A stretch of DNA of 64,000 nucleotides from CAVPCY01 sp963770765 (GCA_963770765.1 CAVYQS010000013.1:1-64000); one strand, 5' to 3'; numbered from the stretch's first letter, positions 35,674 to 45,300 are shown. Made by a program: numbers and translations. The notes: generated by a model from the sequence alone, not told the origin.

Positions 35674-37107
35674 TCAGGAACGCAGATAGCGGTCCATGGC
35701 CAGTGCAGCCTTCTTGCCCGCGCCCATCGCCAGGATCACGGTGGCGGCCCCGGTCACGATGTCGCCCCCGGCGAAGACACCGGGCAGGTTCGTCGTACCC
35801 GCTTCGTCCGTCACGATGTAGCCGCGGCTCGTGAGCTCGAGATCGGGAGCCGCGTCCTTGATCAGAGGGTTGGCGCGCGTGCCGACCGCCATGATCACGG
35901 TGTCGCAGTCGATGACGAACTCCGAGTCCATGACGCACACCGGCGCGCGCCGGCCGCTCTCGTCGGGCTCGGTGAGCTCCATGCGGCTGGCGACGATGCC
36001 GGTCACCCAGCCGTCGTGGCCGCGGATCTCGAGCGGCGAGCACAGCATCTTGAACTCGATGCCCTCTTCGCGCGCGTGGTGGATCTCCTCGTTGCGCGCG
36101 GGCATCTCATCGGCGGTCCTGCGGTACGCGAGAAAGACCTCCTCGGCCCCGAGCCGCTTGGCCGTGCGCGCCGCGTCCATCGCGACGTTGCCGCCGCCCA
36201 CCACGGCGACCTTCCGACCGCGCCACACCGGCGTGTCGGCCCTGGGGAACTCCGAGGCTCCCATGAGGTTCACACGAGTCAGGAACTCGTTGGCCGAGTA
36301 GACCCCGTTCAGGTTCTCCCCCGGGATGCCCATGAACACCGGCAGGCCGGCGCCCGAGCCGATGAAGACCGCATCGTAGCCGTCGTGGCCCATGAGCTCC
36401 TCGACCGTCGCGATCCGGCCGATCACCTGATCGCACTCGATCTCGACGCCCATCATCTCGAGCAACTCGATCTCCGCACCCACGATCGCCTTGGGGAGAC
36501 GGAACTCCGGGATGCCGTAGGTCAGAACGCCGCCCGGTGCGTGCAGCGACTCCATGATCGTGACCCTGTGACCCAGCTTGGCGAGCTCGCCCGCGCACGC
36601 CAGACCCGCCGGCCCGGAGCCCACGACGGCGCACCGCTTGCCCGAGGGTTCCGCGAGCTCGGGCACGCACCGGTGCTCGATATCGCACGTCAGGTCGAAG
36701 TCGCCCAAGAAGCGCTCCAGCCGGCCGATCGCCACCGCCTCGCCCTTCTTGGCGAGCACGCACTGCGCCTCGCACTGCTCCTCTTGCGGGCACACGCGCC
36801 CGCAGACGGCCGGCAGGGCGTTGCGCTCCTTGAGCGCGGCCACTCCGGCGGCCAGGTCGCCGTCGATGATGCCGCGGATGAAGTCCTTGATCCGGATGTT
36901 GACGGGGCAGCCCTGCTCGCAGGTGGGGTTCTTGCACTGCAGACACCGGTTCGCCTCAGCGAGCGCCTCCTCTGACGAGTAGCCGAAGGCCACTTCGTCG
37001 AAGCTCTGCGCGCGTTCCACGGCACCGCGTTCGGGCATGGGCGTGCGCGGGGCCTTGCTCGGGCGATGGCGGGGCTTCTCGGCTCCGGGGCCGTCTACAG
37101 ATGACAT
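35674..37107 (-). CDS. sudA: NADPH-dependent GltA/SudA-type flavin oxidoreductase
   Basis: A 477-residue protein of the glutamate synthase small-subunit family. The N-terminal ferredoxin-like part has two Cys clusters: RCLQCKNPTCEQGCP, and CGRVCPQEEQCEAQC. FAD binding is VVGSGPAGLACAGELAKLG, near residue 160. NAD(P)H binding is VAVVGGGNVAMDAARTAKRLG, and the C-terminal GVFAGGDIVTGAATV is a second FAD motif. With SudB upstream it makes a sulfide dehydrogenase/ferredoxin:NADP oxidoreductase-type pair; the same fold also occurs in NfnAB, and the exact partner cannot be read from sequence. ATG 37107 overlaps the sudB end by 13 bp. Confidence 0.88.
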   Translation of the reverse strand: MSSVDGPGAEKPRHRPSKAPRTPMPERGAVERAQSFDEVAFGYSSEEALAEANRCLQCKNPTCEQGCPVNIRIKDFIRGIIDGDLAAGVAALKERNALPAVCGRVCPQEEQCEAQCVLAKKGEAVAIGRLERFLGDFDLTCDIEHRCVPELAEPSGKRCAVVGSGPAGLACAGELAKLGHRVTIMESLHAPGGVLTYGIPEFRLPKAIVGAEIELLEMMGVEIECDQVIGRIATVEELMGHDGYDAVFIGSGAGLPVFMGIPGENLNGVYSANEFLTRVNLMGASEFPRADTPVWRGRKVAVVGGGNVAMDAARTAKRLGAEEVFLAYRRTADEMPARNEEIHHAREEGIEFKMLCSPLEIRGHDGWVTGIVASRMELTEPDESGRRAPVCVMDSEFVIDCDTVIMAVGTRANPLIKDAAPDLELTSRGYIVTDEAGTTNLPGVFAGGDIVTGAATVILAMGAGKKAALAMDRYLRS

Positions 37108-37934
37108 GCACACCCCCGGCTGTACTCGGCGTCGGCCTCGCGCTCCGCATCGGCGTAGATGCGCTGGCGGCTCATCAGCTCTTCCCAATCCACCGCATGG
37201 CCGTCGAAGTCGGGGCCGTCGACGCAACCGAAGCGTGTCTCGCCGCCCACGCTCACGCGGCACGCGCCGCACATCCCCGTTCCGTCGACCATGATCGGGT
37301 TCAGCGACACCGTCGTGGGCACACCGTACTCGCGTGTGGTGGCCGCGCAGAACTTCATCATGATGGCAGGGCCCACCGCGAAGGCGTGGTCCACCGTGCC
37401 GGCAGCGCACAGCTCCTTGAGCGGGTGGGTCACGAGGCCCTTGGTGCCCGCCGAGCCGTCGTCGGTCATGACCGTCAGCGTCACGCCGGGGATCGCGCGG
37501 ATCTCCTCTTCGAGTATGAGCAACTCGGCGTTTCGGGCACCGATGATGACGTTGACATCGCTACCCGCAGCGGCCATCGCGCGTGCCACGGGGTACGCGA
37601 CGGCGACACCGACGCCACCGCCCACGATCGCGACGCGGCCTTGCTGCTCCACGTGCGTCGGCACACCGAGCGGCCCCACCACATCGGCGAGTTCGTCGCC
37701 CACCTGCAGATGCGACAGCTCATGGGTGGTCTTGCCCACGCGCATGAAGATGAAGCGGATCCATCCCTCCCGGGCGTTCCAGTCCGAGAAGGTCAGAGGG
37801 ATCCGCTCGCCCGAAGCCGTCGTCCGGACCATCAGGAACTGTCCCGCCTGGGCCTTTCGGGCGATCCTGGGCGCTTCGACGCCCATCTCGAACACGGCGC
37901 CCGAGAGCTGCCGAACGTGCACTATGCGAAACAC
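37095..37934 (-). CDS. sudB: SudB-type FAD/iron-sulfur oxidoreductase subunit
   Basis: A 279-residue FNR-fold protein. The FAD site includes QAGQFLMVRTTASGERIPLTF, and nucleotide binding is VAIVGGGVGVAVAYPVARAM. Near the C-terminus the [2Fe-2S] ligands appear as DGTGMCGACRVSVGGETRFGC, matching dihydroorotate dehydrogenase electron-transfer subunits. GTG 37934 follows GGAGGA. It leads the two-gene operon with sudA, which overlaps by 13 bp. NfnA, SudB or PyrK-like roles remain possible. Confidence 0.88.
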   Translation of the reverse strand: MFRIVHVRQLSGAVFEMGVEAPRIARKAQAGQFLMVRTTASGERIPLTFSDWNAREGWIRFIFMRVGKTTHELSHLQVGDELADVVGPLGVPTHVEQQGRVAIVGGGVGVAVAYPVARAMAAAGSDVNVIIGARNAELLILEEEIRAIPGVTLTVMTDDGSAGTKGLVTHPLKELCAAGTVDHAFAVGPAIMMKFCAATTREYGVPTTVSLNPIMVDGTGMCGACRVSVGGETRFGCVDGPDFDGHAVDWEELMSRQRIYADAEREADAEYSRGCACHL

Positions 37935-37995
37935 GAGAGTCCTCCCGTGGCGGGGTCGATGCGTGTGCCGCACGGCGGCAGGGAGCCAGGGCGCA

Positions 37996-38001
37996 AGTAT
38001 A
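37996..38001 (-). promoter_or_regulatory. Candidate -10 of the sudBA operon
   Basis: Minus-strand TATACT at 38001-37996 lies 61 bp upstream of the sudB GTG. No clear -35 is at the normal distance. The divergent M23 gene has an AT-rich TACTATATAT near 38027-38036 as its own likely -10. Confidence 0.35.
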
Positions 38002-38104
38002 CCAGCGAGACACACGGCGAAACTGGTACTATATATGCAGTAATGCGCCTTCCGGCGGCCAACTGCAGTCACCGTCGAACCAGCCCCCCGGAGGAACACC
38101 AGCC

Positions 38105-39305
38105 ATGCATCGCAGCCGCGCAGTCCTCTCACTCCTGCTCGCAGTGTGCCTCGTCGCAGGCACCGCTGCGCCCGCGTTCGCGGTGACCAGTGAGGACCTC
38201 ACCAAGCACCGCGATGCCGCGGAAGCCGCGCGCAAGCAGGCGGCCGCCGCAGAGGCCGCTGCCAAGGAACTCGCGGCCCAGGTCGAGCAGCTCGATGCGA
38301 AGATCGACGACCTGCAGGAGGAGACCGCGGCGCTCGACCCCAAGATCGCGAAGGCCGCCAAGCGCACGCTCCGCCTTGAGAGCGAGGTCCTGCAGCTGAG
38401 GTCGAAGTGCGCGAGCACGCAAGCTGACATCGACAAGACACAGCGTGAGTTCGAGACCCAGCGCGGCCTGCTCGCACAGCGTGTCCAGGCCAGCTACAAA
38501 CAGGGCACGTGGTTCTACCTGGACGTCTTGCTGGGGTCGTCGAACATCGACGACCTGATCGCGCGCACCGAGCTCGTGAGCCGCGTCATCGAGTCGAACA
38601 ACAACATCGCCACATCGCTGGCAACCACCAAAGAGAAGCTCGAGACGTCGAAAGTCGTTCTCGAGCGCTCGCTCTCGGAGGTCGAGCTCAAGCGCAAGGA
38701 GGCCCGAAGCGTCGAGAAGGAGCTTCGCGGCCTGCGTGCGGCCCGCCAGAGCAAGGTCAACCAGCAGACCGCCGTCCAGCATGAGAAGGAAGGCCTGGTC
38801 GTCCAGAACAAGCGCAACGCCAAGCGGCTGAGGGCGCTCGCGCAGCGCCGAGGAGGCCGAGTCGAACCGCATCGCCGCCCTGCTCGCCGGCGGCGGGTCG
38901 GGCAAGTTCTCCGGAACGATGTTGTGGCCGGTGCCCGCATCGAGCCGCATCACGTCCCCCTTCGGCTGGCGCGTGCACCCGATATTCAAGTCGAGACGGT
39001 TCCACACCGGCCTCGACATCGGGGCGGGTTCGGGCAGCGCGATCGTCGCGGCCGCCGACGGGAAGGTCATCTCCGCCGGTTACCGCGGCGGATACGGCAA
39101 CACGGTCATGATCGATCACGGCAATGGAGTGGTCACGCTCTACGCCCACCAGAAGTCCGGCGGCATCAAGGTCTCCGTCGGGGAACGTGTGGGCAAGGGA
39201 GAGCGGATCGGCTCCGTGGGCAGCACCGGCTACTCGACCGGACCGCACCTTCACTTCGAGGTCCGCGTCAACGGCGCGCCCAAGAACCCGGCAAGCTACC
39301 GGTAG
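38105..39305 (+). pseudogene. Secreted coiled-coil M23 endopeptidase, frameshifted before the catalytic domain
   Basis: After repair, 399 residues. GGAGGAACACC stands before ATG 38105, and a signal peptide follows (VLSLLLAVCLVAGTAAPAFA). Coiled coils run to about residue 245, as in EnvC/CwlO-like proteins (QVEQLDAKIDDLQEETAALD). A one-base gain near 38847 shifts the frame after LRALAQ. The other frame continues AEEAESNRIAALLAGG, then the M23 domain: SPFGWRVHPIFKSRRFHTGLDIG (H-x-x-x-D zinc motif) and TGPHLHFEVRVNG (H-x-H), ending 39305. As given the catalytic domain is untranslated. It is more likely a sequence error than loss, since the domain is perfectly preserved. Confidence 0.75.
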
Positions 39306-39311
39306 GGCCGG

Positions 39312-39878
39312 TCAGCCGGCGTTGTACTCCTGCATGGCACTCTCGATGCCGTGCTCGAGCACGTGGATCACGGCTTGTGCCGCGGTGGGTATCGACCCTT
39401 CGAACTCCTCGAGGGACGCCTTCCTGAGCGGCTGAAGCACCCAGTCGGCCGGGTCCATGCGTCCCGGGGGGCGGCCGACTCCCACGCGGACCCGAAGGTA
39501 CGCGTCGGAGCTCAGCTTCTCGTGCAACGACCTCAGCCCGTTGTGGCCCCCGTGGCCGCCGTCTCGCTTGCACATCACGCGGCCCGGTGCGAGATCGATG
39601 TCGTCGTGGATGACGATCATCTCGGCGAGATCGGCCTCGTAGCTCTCGACGAGGCGCTTGACCGAGCTGCCGGACAGGTTCATGAACGTCTGCGGCTTCG
39701 CGAGCACAAGGTCGCTGCCGCCCAGACGGACGACAGCGACCTTGGCACCGCATTCATCTTTCCAGTACGCGGCGCGCAGGTTCTCTCCCAGCAGATCCAC
39801 TGCGAGGAACCCCGCGTTGTGCCGCGTCAGTTCGTACTCCGGCCCGGGGTTGCCGAGCCCCACGACAAGACGCGTCAT
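39312..39878 (-). CDS. pth: Peptidyl-tRNA hydrolase
   Basis: A 188-residue enzyme that frees tRNA from dropped-off peptidyl-tRNA. LVVGLGNPGPEYELTRHNAGF contains the catalytic His and Asn. KPQTFMNLSG and VIHDDIDLAPG (catalytic Asp) follow. GGHGGHNGLRS is also conserved. It is the last gene of the prs-rplY-pth stretch and sits directly after ribosomal L25, as in Bacillus spoVC. Confidence 0.97.
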   Translation of the reverse strand: MTRLVVGLGNPGPEYELTRHNAGFLAVDLLGENLRAAYWKDECGAKVAVVRLGGSDLVLAKPQTFMNLSGSSVKRLVESYEADLAEMIVIHDDIDLAPGRVMCKRDGGHGGHNGLRSLHEKLSSDAYLRVRVGVGRPPGRMDPADWVLQPLRKASLEEFEGSIPTAAQAVIHVLEHGIESAMQEYNAG

Positions 39879-39914
39879 GCGGCGCGCCGTTCCAAGACGT
39901 TTCGCACGTGGGTC

Positions 39915-40547
39915 CTACTCCTCGGCCTCGTCCTTGGCACCGATGAGCTCGGGCTCCGCAGCCTCTTCGCCTTCGACCGCTTCGACCTCGACACGCGGTG
40001 CCTGGACCGATGCGATGGTCGCCTCGGCGTCGTCGAGCACCTCGATACCCTTGGGGGGCTTCACGTCGCCCACGAGCAGCGTCTCGCCCATCTCGAGGCC
40101 CGCGACATCCCACTCGAGGAACTCGGGCAGGTCGCCGGGCAGCGCCTCGACGCTCAGCTCGTGCAGGTTGATCGTCAGCACTCCGCCGGCGCGCACGCCC
40201 GCGGGATCGTTGACCAGGTGGAGCGGGAGCGATGCGTGAACCTTCTCGGTCATCGAGACGGCCACGAAGTCGACGTGAAGGACGGTGCCCTTGATCGGAG
40301 AGCGCTGGATCTCGCGGACCATCGCGTTGACCGGCTTCTTCTCTCCCTTGACCTTGAGCTCCACGAGGGCTGCACCGCTGTGGTGGGCGCTGAACAGCTC
40401 GAACGCGTGGCGGTCGATCGCGATGGACAGCGGGTCGCGTCCGCGGCCGTAGAGGACGGCCGGGATCTGGCCGACGTGGCCGAGCTTGGACGATGACTTG
40501 CCGACTATCTCTCGGGGTAGTGCGGTCAGCTCGTTCGATGCGGTCAT
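39915..40547 (-). CDS. rplY: Ribosomal protein bL25, general stress (CTC) form
   Basis: A 210-residue 5S rRNA-binding protein. The L25 domain occupies about 1-95 (GKSSSKLGHVGQIPAVLYGRG). The C-terminal TL5 extension follows, with LSVEALPGDLPEFLEWDV. A strongly acidic tail (EGEEAAEPE, DEAEE) ends the protein. GGAGCACAC precedes ATG 40547. Downstream in the same direction is pth at 36 bp. Confidence 0.95.
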   Translation of the reverse strand: MTASNELTALPREIVGKSSSKLGHVGQIPAVLYGRGRDPLSIAIDRHAFELFSAHHSGAALVELKVKGEKKPVNAMVREIQRSPIKGTVLHVDFVAVSMTEKVHASLPLHLVNDPAGVRAGGVLTINLHELSVEALPGDLPEFLEWDVAGLEMGETLLVGDVKPPKGIEVLDDAEATIASVQAPRVEVEAVEGEEAAEPELIGAKDEAEE

Positions 40548-40667
40548 GTGTGCTCCTTCAATCCATGTCGCGCGTTGGTAGGTACGTACCCGAAGATCTG
40601 CGGTGAATCGAACCGTACAGGTGCTGCTGGCGTCGCGCGGCAGGCCGCATCTCGCGCCAGCGGTGTG

Positions 40668-41630
40668 CTAGAGCTGGAAGTCGGGGTCGAACAGCTCGGA
40701 GACGCTCTCGTCGTTGAACACGTTGTCCACCGCCGCCGCCATCAGAGGAGCCACCGACAGGACCCGGATCTTGCCGTGACGACGCTCCTGCGGGACCGGG
40801 ACCGTGTCGGTCACGACGATCTCGACCACGGGCGCGCTCTCGATGCGCTCATAGGCCGGCGCCGAGAAGATCCCGTGCGTCGCGGTGACGTACACGCTCT
40901 CCGCGCCCTGCTGGATGAGCGCCTTGGCGCCCTCGGTGATCGAGCCGGCGGTGTCGATCATGTCGTCGGCAACGATACACGTCTTGCCGTTGACGTCACC
41001 GATGACATGCGTGATCTCGGCCACATTGTGCTCGGGACGGCCCTTGTGCATGATCGCGAGCGAAGCCCCCAGCATGTCGGCGAGCTTCTTGCACGCCTTC
41101 GCGCGGCCCACGTCCGGCGAGACCACGCAGCAGTTCTCCAAGTTGAGCGACTCGAAGTAGTCGGCCAGGATCGGCAGGGCTGTCAGGTGGTTCACCGGCT
41201 GGTTGAAGAAGCCCTGGATCTGCCCCTGGTGCAGGTCCATCGTGATGACCCGCTGCACACCAGCGACGCTCAGCACGTCCGCGACGAGCTTCGCGGTGAT
41301 GGGCTCGCGAGCGGCGCTCTTCTTGTCCTGCCGTGCATAGCCGAAGTGCGGGATCACCGCGGTGATGCTGGCCGCCGATGCGCGCTTGGCGGCGTCGACC
41401 ATGATGAGCAGCTCCATGAGCGTGTCGTTGACCGGCCGGCACAGCGACTGGATCAAGAAGACATCGGCGCCGCGCACGCTTTCCAGGAAGCGGACGTAGA
41501 TCTCGCCGTTCGCGAACTGGCGGATCTTCACATTGCCCAGCTCGACACCCAGGTGGCGAGCCACTCCCTCGGCCATCTCGGGGTTGCTCGTTCCAGAGAA
41601 CACCATCATCCGCTTGCCCTGCTCGACCAT
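40668..41630 (-). CDS. prs: Ribose-phosphate pyrophosphokinase
   Basis: A 320-residue PRPP synthase that makes PRPP for purine, pyrimidine, NAD, His and Trp synthesis. SGTSNPEMAEGVARHLGV is the N-terminal signature. PYFGYARQDKK-type sequence appears as HFGYARQDKKSAAREP, with the PRPP-binding loop CIVADDMIDTAGSI. ATG 41630 is used because the family begins two residues after it; a longer upstream frame adds a non-homologous leader. It lies 23 bp after glmU. Confidence 0.96.
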   Translation of the reverse strand: MVEQGKRMMVFSGTSNPEMAEGVARHLGVELGNVKIRQFANGEIYVRFLESVRGADVFLIQSLCRPVNDTLMELLIMVDAAKRASAASITAVIPHFGYARQDKKSAAREPITAKLVADVLSVAGVQRVITMDLHQGQIQGFFNQPVNHLTALPILADYFESLNLENCCVVSPDVGRAKACKKLADMLGASLAIMHKGRPEHNVAEITHVIGDVNGKTCIVADDMIDTAGSITEGAKALIQQGAESVYVTATHGIFSAPAYERIESAPVVEIVVTDTVPVPQERRHGKIRVLSVAPLMAAAVDNVFNDESVSELFDPDFQL

Positions 41631-41653
41631 GTGACGCTCGCTCCCTCGCGTGG

Positions 41654-43018
41654 TTACTCGCTGCGCTTTCGCGCAGCCCAACCCTCGACGATCCGTTGGT
41701 CGTTTCGCTCGACCGCGAGGGCGTCGGCAGGTACATCGCGCGTGATCGCGCTGCCGGCGCCCGTGATCGCGCCCTCTCCGATGCGAACCGGCGCAACCAG
41801 CATCGTATCAGAGCCGATGAACGCGCCGTCGCCGATCACGGTCGCGTGCTTGTGCGCGCCGTCGTAGTTGCAGGTGATCGAGCCGGCACCGACGTTGACG
41901 TTCCGGCCGATCGTGGCGTCGCCGATGTAGGACAGGTGCGGCACCTTGCTGCCCTCGCCCACCACCGAGTTCTTGATCTCGACGCAGGTCCCGGCTTTGG
42001 AGCCCGTCTCGAGAACGGCACCCGGGCGAAGGTACGCGACCGGGCCCACCGTGGCCTGCGGACCCACGACCGCCGAGACGACCACGCTCGAGTCGACGAT
42101 GGCGCCGTCCCCGATGACCGAGTCGGTCACCCGCGTGTTGGGGCCGAGCACCGCGCCGTCGCCCACGCGTGTGGCCCCCATCAGGAACGTCATGGGGCCG
42201 ATCTCGACATCTCTTCCGATCTGAACGTCGGGGCCGATCCACACGAGTGCGGGATCGGTCATCGTGACGCCCTCGAGCATGTGGCCGCGGTTGATGCGCG
42301 CCTGCAGGATCGACGACGCCTCCGCCAGCTGAAGACGGGAGTTCACGCCGAGCGTCTCGAGGGGGTCATCGGTCTGCATGGCCGAGACGGTCAGCCCCTC
42401 CTCCGAGAAGACCCTGATCATGTCCGTGAGGTAATACTCGCCCTGAGCGTTCGCCGTCGTGAGGCGGTCGAGGTGCGCGAAGAGCACCTCGGCGTCGAAG
42501 CAGTAGGTACCTGTGTTGATCTCGGTCACCCGACGCTGTTCGGGGGTGCAGTCCTTCTCCTCGACGATCGCAGCGACCTCGCCGTCGCGGTCCCGGATGA
42601 TCCTGCCGTATCCCGTGGGGTCGGGAACCGCCGCGGTGAGCACCGTGACGGCCGAGCCGCCGGACTCGCGCATCGCCGCAAGGCCGGCGATCGTCTCGGA
42701 GGTCATGAGTGGCGTGTCGCCGGAGAGGACCAGAAGCGACCCCGCAGCGGGCGAAAGCGCCTCGCGGGCGCACATGACCGCGTGACCGGTGCCGAGCTGC
42801 CGGTCCTGACGCACGCACGAGACGTCCTCGATCAGCGCCTCGACGGCCTCGGCCTTGTGGCCGGTGACCGTCACTATCCGCTCGCACCCGGCGGACCTCG
42901 CCGCCTCGACCACGAGCCTGATCATGGGCACGCCGAGGACCCGGTGGGCCACCTTGGGTGTCTCGGACTTCATGCGGGTACCCTCGCCGGCGGCGAGGAT
43001 CAGGGCCGTTGCGCTCAT
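41654..43018 (-). CDS. glmU: Bifunctional UDP-GlcNAc pyrophosphorylase/glucosamine-1-phosphate acetyltransferase
   Basis: A 454-residue enzyme making UDP-GlcNAc for peptidoglycan. The uridylyltransferase (about 1-225) has LILAAGEGTRMKSETPKVAH and the substrate loop INTGTYCF. The C-terminal left-handed beta-helix (about 230-440) is built of hexapeptide repeats (GPNTRVTDSVIGDGAIVDSS) and contains the acetyl-CoA region YIGDATIGRNVNVGAGSITCNYDG. ATG 43018 is chosen because the family starts with ATALILAAG. It is downstream of tRNA-Gln and just ahead of prs. Confidence 0.97.
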   Translation of the reverse strand: MSATALILAAGEGTRMKSETPKVAHRVLGVPMIRLVVEAARSAGCERIVTVTGHKAEAVEALIEDVSCVRQDRQLGTGHAVMCAREALSPAAGSLLVLSGDTPLMTSETIAGLAAMRESGGSAVTVLTAAVPDPTGYGRIIRDRDGEVAAIVEEKDCTPEQRRVTEINTGTYCFDAEVLFAHLDRLTTANAQGEYYLTDMIRVFSEEGLTVSAMQTDDPLETLGVNSRLQLAEASSILQARINRGHMLEGVTMTDPALVWIGPDVQIGRDVEIGPMTFLMGATRVGDGAVLGPNTRVTDSVIGDGAIVDSSVVVSAVVGPQATVGPVAYLRPGAVLETGSKAGTCVEIKNSVVGEGSKVPHLSYIGDATIGRNVNVGAGSITCNYDGAHKHATVIGDGAFIGSDTMLVAPVRIGEGAITGAGSAITRDVPADALAVERNDQRIVEGWAARKRSE

Positions 43019-43070
43019 CGCGTGTCTCCCTTTTCGTCGAGTCAATCGCGTCCGCGCGTGTGAAGGTGAA

Positions 43071-43144
43071 TGGCTGGGGCACCAGGATTCGAACCTGGAT
43101 AACGGGAACCAAAATCCCGTGTCCTGCCGTTAGACGATGCCCCA
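43071..43144 (-). tRNA. tRNA-Gln (TTG)
   Basis: A 74-nt cloverleaf with encoded CCA (43073-43071). The acceptor TGGGGCA pairs with TGCCCCA, discriminator G. The anticodon loop is TTTTGGT, giving TTG. The T arm is GGTTCGAATCC. It lies between spoVG and glmU. Confidence 0.96.
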
Positions 43145-43236
43145 ACGTGCCCGAGAAGTGTAGGGAGTGCCCTAGACGAGCGTCAACCGCCTGCCGGCAT
43201 CGGTCGCCGACGGGCTCGATGCCAGCGGGTCGGAGA

Positions 43237-43542
43237 TCAGAGCTCGGCGAGCGCGGGAGCGGTCTCCGCTGCGGCCGCGAAGGCGGTCACACCGCCTTCG
43301 GAATCGAACTGCGACAGCACGGCCTCTTGGATGCCGTTACGCGCCTCCGTGCTGATGGGATGGCAGATGTCACGGAAGTCCCCGTTGGGGAGCTTCCTCG
43401 AGGGCATCGCGACGAACAGCCCCTTGTCGCCGTTGACGACGCGCAGGTCGTGGACGACGAAGCAGTCGTCGATGACGATGCTGGCTATCGCGACCACCTT
43501 GTTCATCGCGACCGGGCGCAGCGTGACCTTGGTGATATCCAT
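43237..43542 (-). CDS. spoVG: SpoVG RNA-binding regulator
   Basis: A 101-residue protein with the SpoVG pattern: MDITKVTLRPVAMNKVVAIASIVIDDCFVVHDLRVV and MPSRKLPNGDFRDICHPIS. In other bacteria it is a site-specific nucleic-acid binding regulator of division, capsule or septation genes. ATG 43542 follows AAAAGGGGGAG. The C-terminal tail is Ala/Glu-rich. It lies in the usual position upstream of glmU. Confidence 0.95.
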   Translation of the reverse strand: MDITKVTLRPVAMNKVVAIASIVIDDCFVVHDLRVVNGDKGLFVAMPSRKLPNGDFRDICHPISTEARNGIQEAVLSQFDSEGGVTAFAAAAETAPALAEL

Positions 43543-43622
43543 CGAACTCCCCCTTTTGCAGCAGCGCGTCTTCCGGCGGCCCCCACCGCCTGCACTCGTG
43601 TCGACATTCTACAACGAGAGTG

Positions 43623-44390
43623 CTAGTTCCTGCCCCCCGACATGCGTTCGAACAGGATGCGCTCGGCCACGACCACGTCGAGCGGCTTGTCGACGTCGGC
43701 GCCGATCGAGGCGTGGCGGGTGTAGATGGCCGCACACGTCCCGCCCAGGATCTCGCCGAGCTTCTGCTCGACATCCACCGGGTCGAGCGTCCCCATCGCC
43801 ATCTTGAAGATGAACGGGACGCCCACGACGCGCGCCATCCTGAGTGGGCTCTTGCGTGTCTCGAAGAACCGCTGGCCGATCTCTCGCGCGCGTGAGATGA
43901 GCGCGGGCGTGACGACCATCGTGTTCCCGCCGGTCACCGGGCCGCCGGCGATCCTGACGAAGGTGCGCTCAGAGCCGGGGAACTGCTCGAGCATGTCCTC
44001 CTTGCGCACGAGCGGGTAGCTGAAGTCAGCTCCGCGTTCCATCGACTGGATGACGAAGTCGTCGATCGCCTCGGGGGTGAGCGCCGGCAGGTCGCCGGTG
44101 GCACCCAGTACCGACCGCTCGTTTCGAAACGAGTCGACACCGGCGATGGCGTTGTCCATGAAGCGGCCCTTGCTGACGACGATCTTGTCGGCCTTGTCCG
44201 CCCAGGCTCCGAGGTTCTCAGCGGTAGGGACCACCACCGCGATCTCGCCCACCGTCTCGGCCGCGATCAGTGCGTCGACCACCCACTCGACCATGGGCTT
44301 GCCGGCGACAGGGACGAGGCCCTTGATGCGGATCGTGGGGTCGATGACCGCCCCTTCGCCCCCCGCGAGCACTACCGCATCGACCTTCAC
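43623..44390 (-). CDS. NTP-transferase (MobA-like) family protein
   Basis: A 255-residue nucleotidyltransferase. DAVVLAGGEGAVIDPTIRIKGLVPVAGKPMVEWVVDAL is a close relative of the N-terminal L-A-G-G-x-G motif of sugar or molybdenum cofactor transferases, but the usual R is replaced by A, and no second catalytic domain is present. SVLGATGDLPALTPEAIDDF holds the acidic metal-binding region. The substrate is unknown. It sits 4 bp after ispE, so the two are probably co-transcribed. Confidence 0.83.
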   Translation of the reverse strand: MKVDAVVLAGGEGAVIDPTIRIKGLVPVAGKPMVEWVVDALIAAETVGEIAVVVPTAENLGAWADKADKIVVSKGRFMDNAIAGVDSFRNERSVLGATGDLPALTPEAIDDFVIQSMERGADFSYPLVRKEDMLEQFPGSERTFVRIAGGPVTGGNTMVVTPALISRAREIGQRFFETRKSPLRMARVVGVPFIFKMAMGTLDPVDVEQKLGEILGGTCAAIYTRHASIGADVDKPLDVVVAERILFERMSGGRN

Positions 44391-44393
44391 GCG

Positions 44394-45275
44394 CTACCCT
44401 TCCCCTCGCATGACCGCGACTCCCGAACCGCCCAGGGCGGTCGCCAGCGACCACCAGCCCCTCTCACGGGCACGCTCGGCTGTCATCCGCGCCGCGGCCG
44501 CCGACTCGCACACCGCGAACACGGCCGACCCCGAGCCCGATACCGCCGCTCCCGTGACGCCCTCGGAAGTGCGTACCCATGCTAGCGCGTCAGCGACCTC
44601 CGAGACGACCGAGATGGAAGCTGCCGCCAGATTGTTGAACACCGCCGCCCCCAGCGCCGCCGCACCGCCGCTCTCGAGCGCGGCGATCACCGCGTCGGGC
44701 GGCGACACCGCCATCGGATCCCGGTCGAAAGCTGCGTAGGCCGCTGCGGTCGACACAGACCGCGGGGGGCGAACCAGCACGAGCGGCGTACCCTCGGCCG
44801 CCGGGAGCTCACGCTCCACCACGTCGCCGCGCCCCGTCATCAGCGCCGCGCCACCCGGTACGAGGAAGAAGGCGACATCAGCGCCGAGCGACCGAGCCAC
44901 GGCGATGCAACGCTCGTCACGGGGGTCGATCCCCCACATGGTCGCCAGACCCGCGATCACCGCGGCGGCATCCGAGGAGCCGCCGCCCAGGCCCGCGCCG
45001 TGGGGGATCCGCTTGGTCAAGACGATCGAGACGCGGGGCTCGCGGCCCAAGGCGTGCCCGATCGCCACGGCCGCACGGTACGCCAGGTTCTGGTGCGGGA
45101 GGACACCGAGTTCGGTCGCGCAGGTCAGCTCGAGCGAGCCGGATTCCCGGATCTCGATCTCATCGTGGAGCGCAAGAGCGTGGAACACACCCGTCAGGGC
45201 GTGGTAGCCGTCGGCACGTCTGGCTCCTACTGCGAGATGGAGATTGACCTTCGCAGGAGCGCTCACACGCAACAC
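44394..45275 (-). CDS. ispE: 4-diphosphocytidyl-2-C-methyl-D-erythritol kinase
   Basis: A 293-residue GHMP kinase of the MEP isoprenoid pathway. The N-terminus VSAPAKVNLHLAVGARRADGYHALTGVF has the catalytic Lys, and the GHMP ATP loop is PHGAGLGGGSSDAAAV. TGAAVSGSGSAVFAV is the third motif. I prefer GTG 45275 (AAAGGCGG 7 bp upstream), which matches the usual family start. An ATG at 45296 is also in frame but lies almost inside the terminator hairpin of veg. Confidence 0.93.
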   Translation of the reverse strand: MLRVSAPAKVNLHLAVGARRADGYHALTGVFHALALHDEIEIRESGSLELTCATELGVLPHQNLAYRAAVAIGHALGREPRVSIVLTKRIPHGAGLGGGSSDAAAVIAGLATMWGIDPRDERCIAVARSLGADVAFFLVPGGAALMTGRGDVVERELPAAEGTPLVLVRPPRSVSTAAAYAAFDRDPMAVSPPDAVIAALESGGAAALGAAVFNNLAAASISVVSEVADALAWVRTSEGVTGAAVSGSGSAVFAVCESAAAARMTAERARERGWWSLATALGGSGVAVMRGEG

Positions 45276-45300
45276 CTGGTGTCCGCCTTTCGACATGAAG

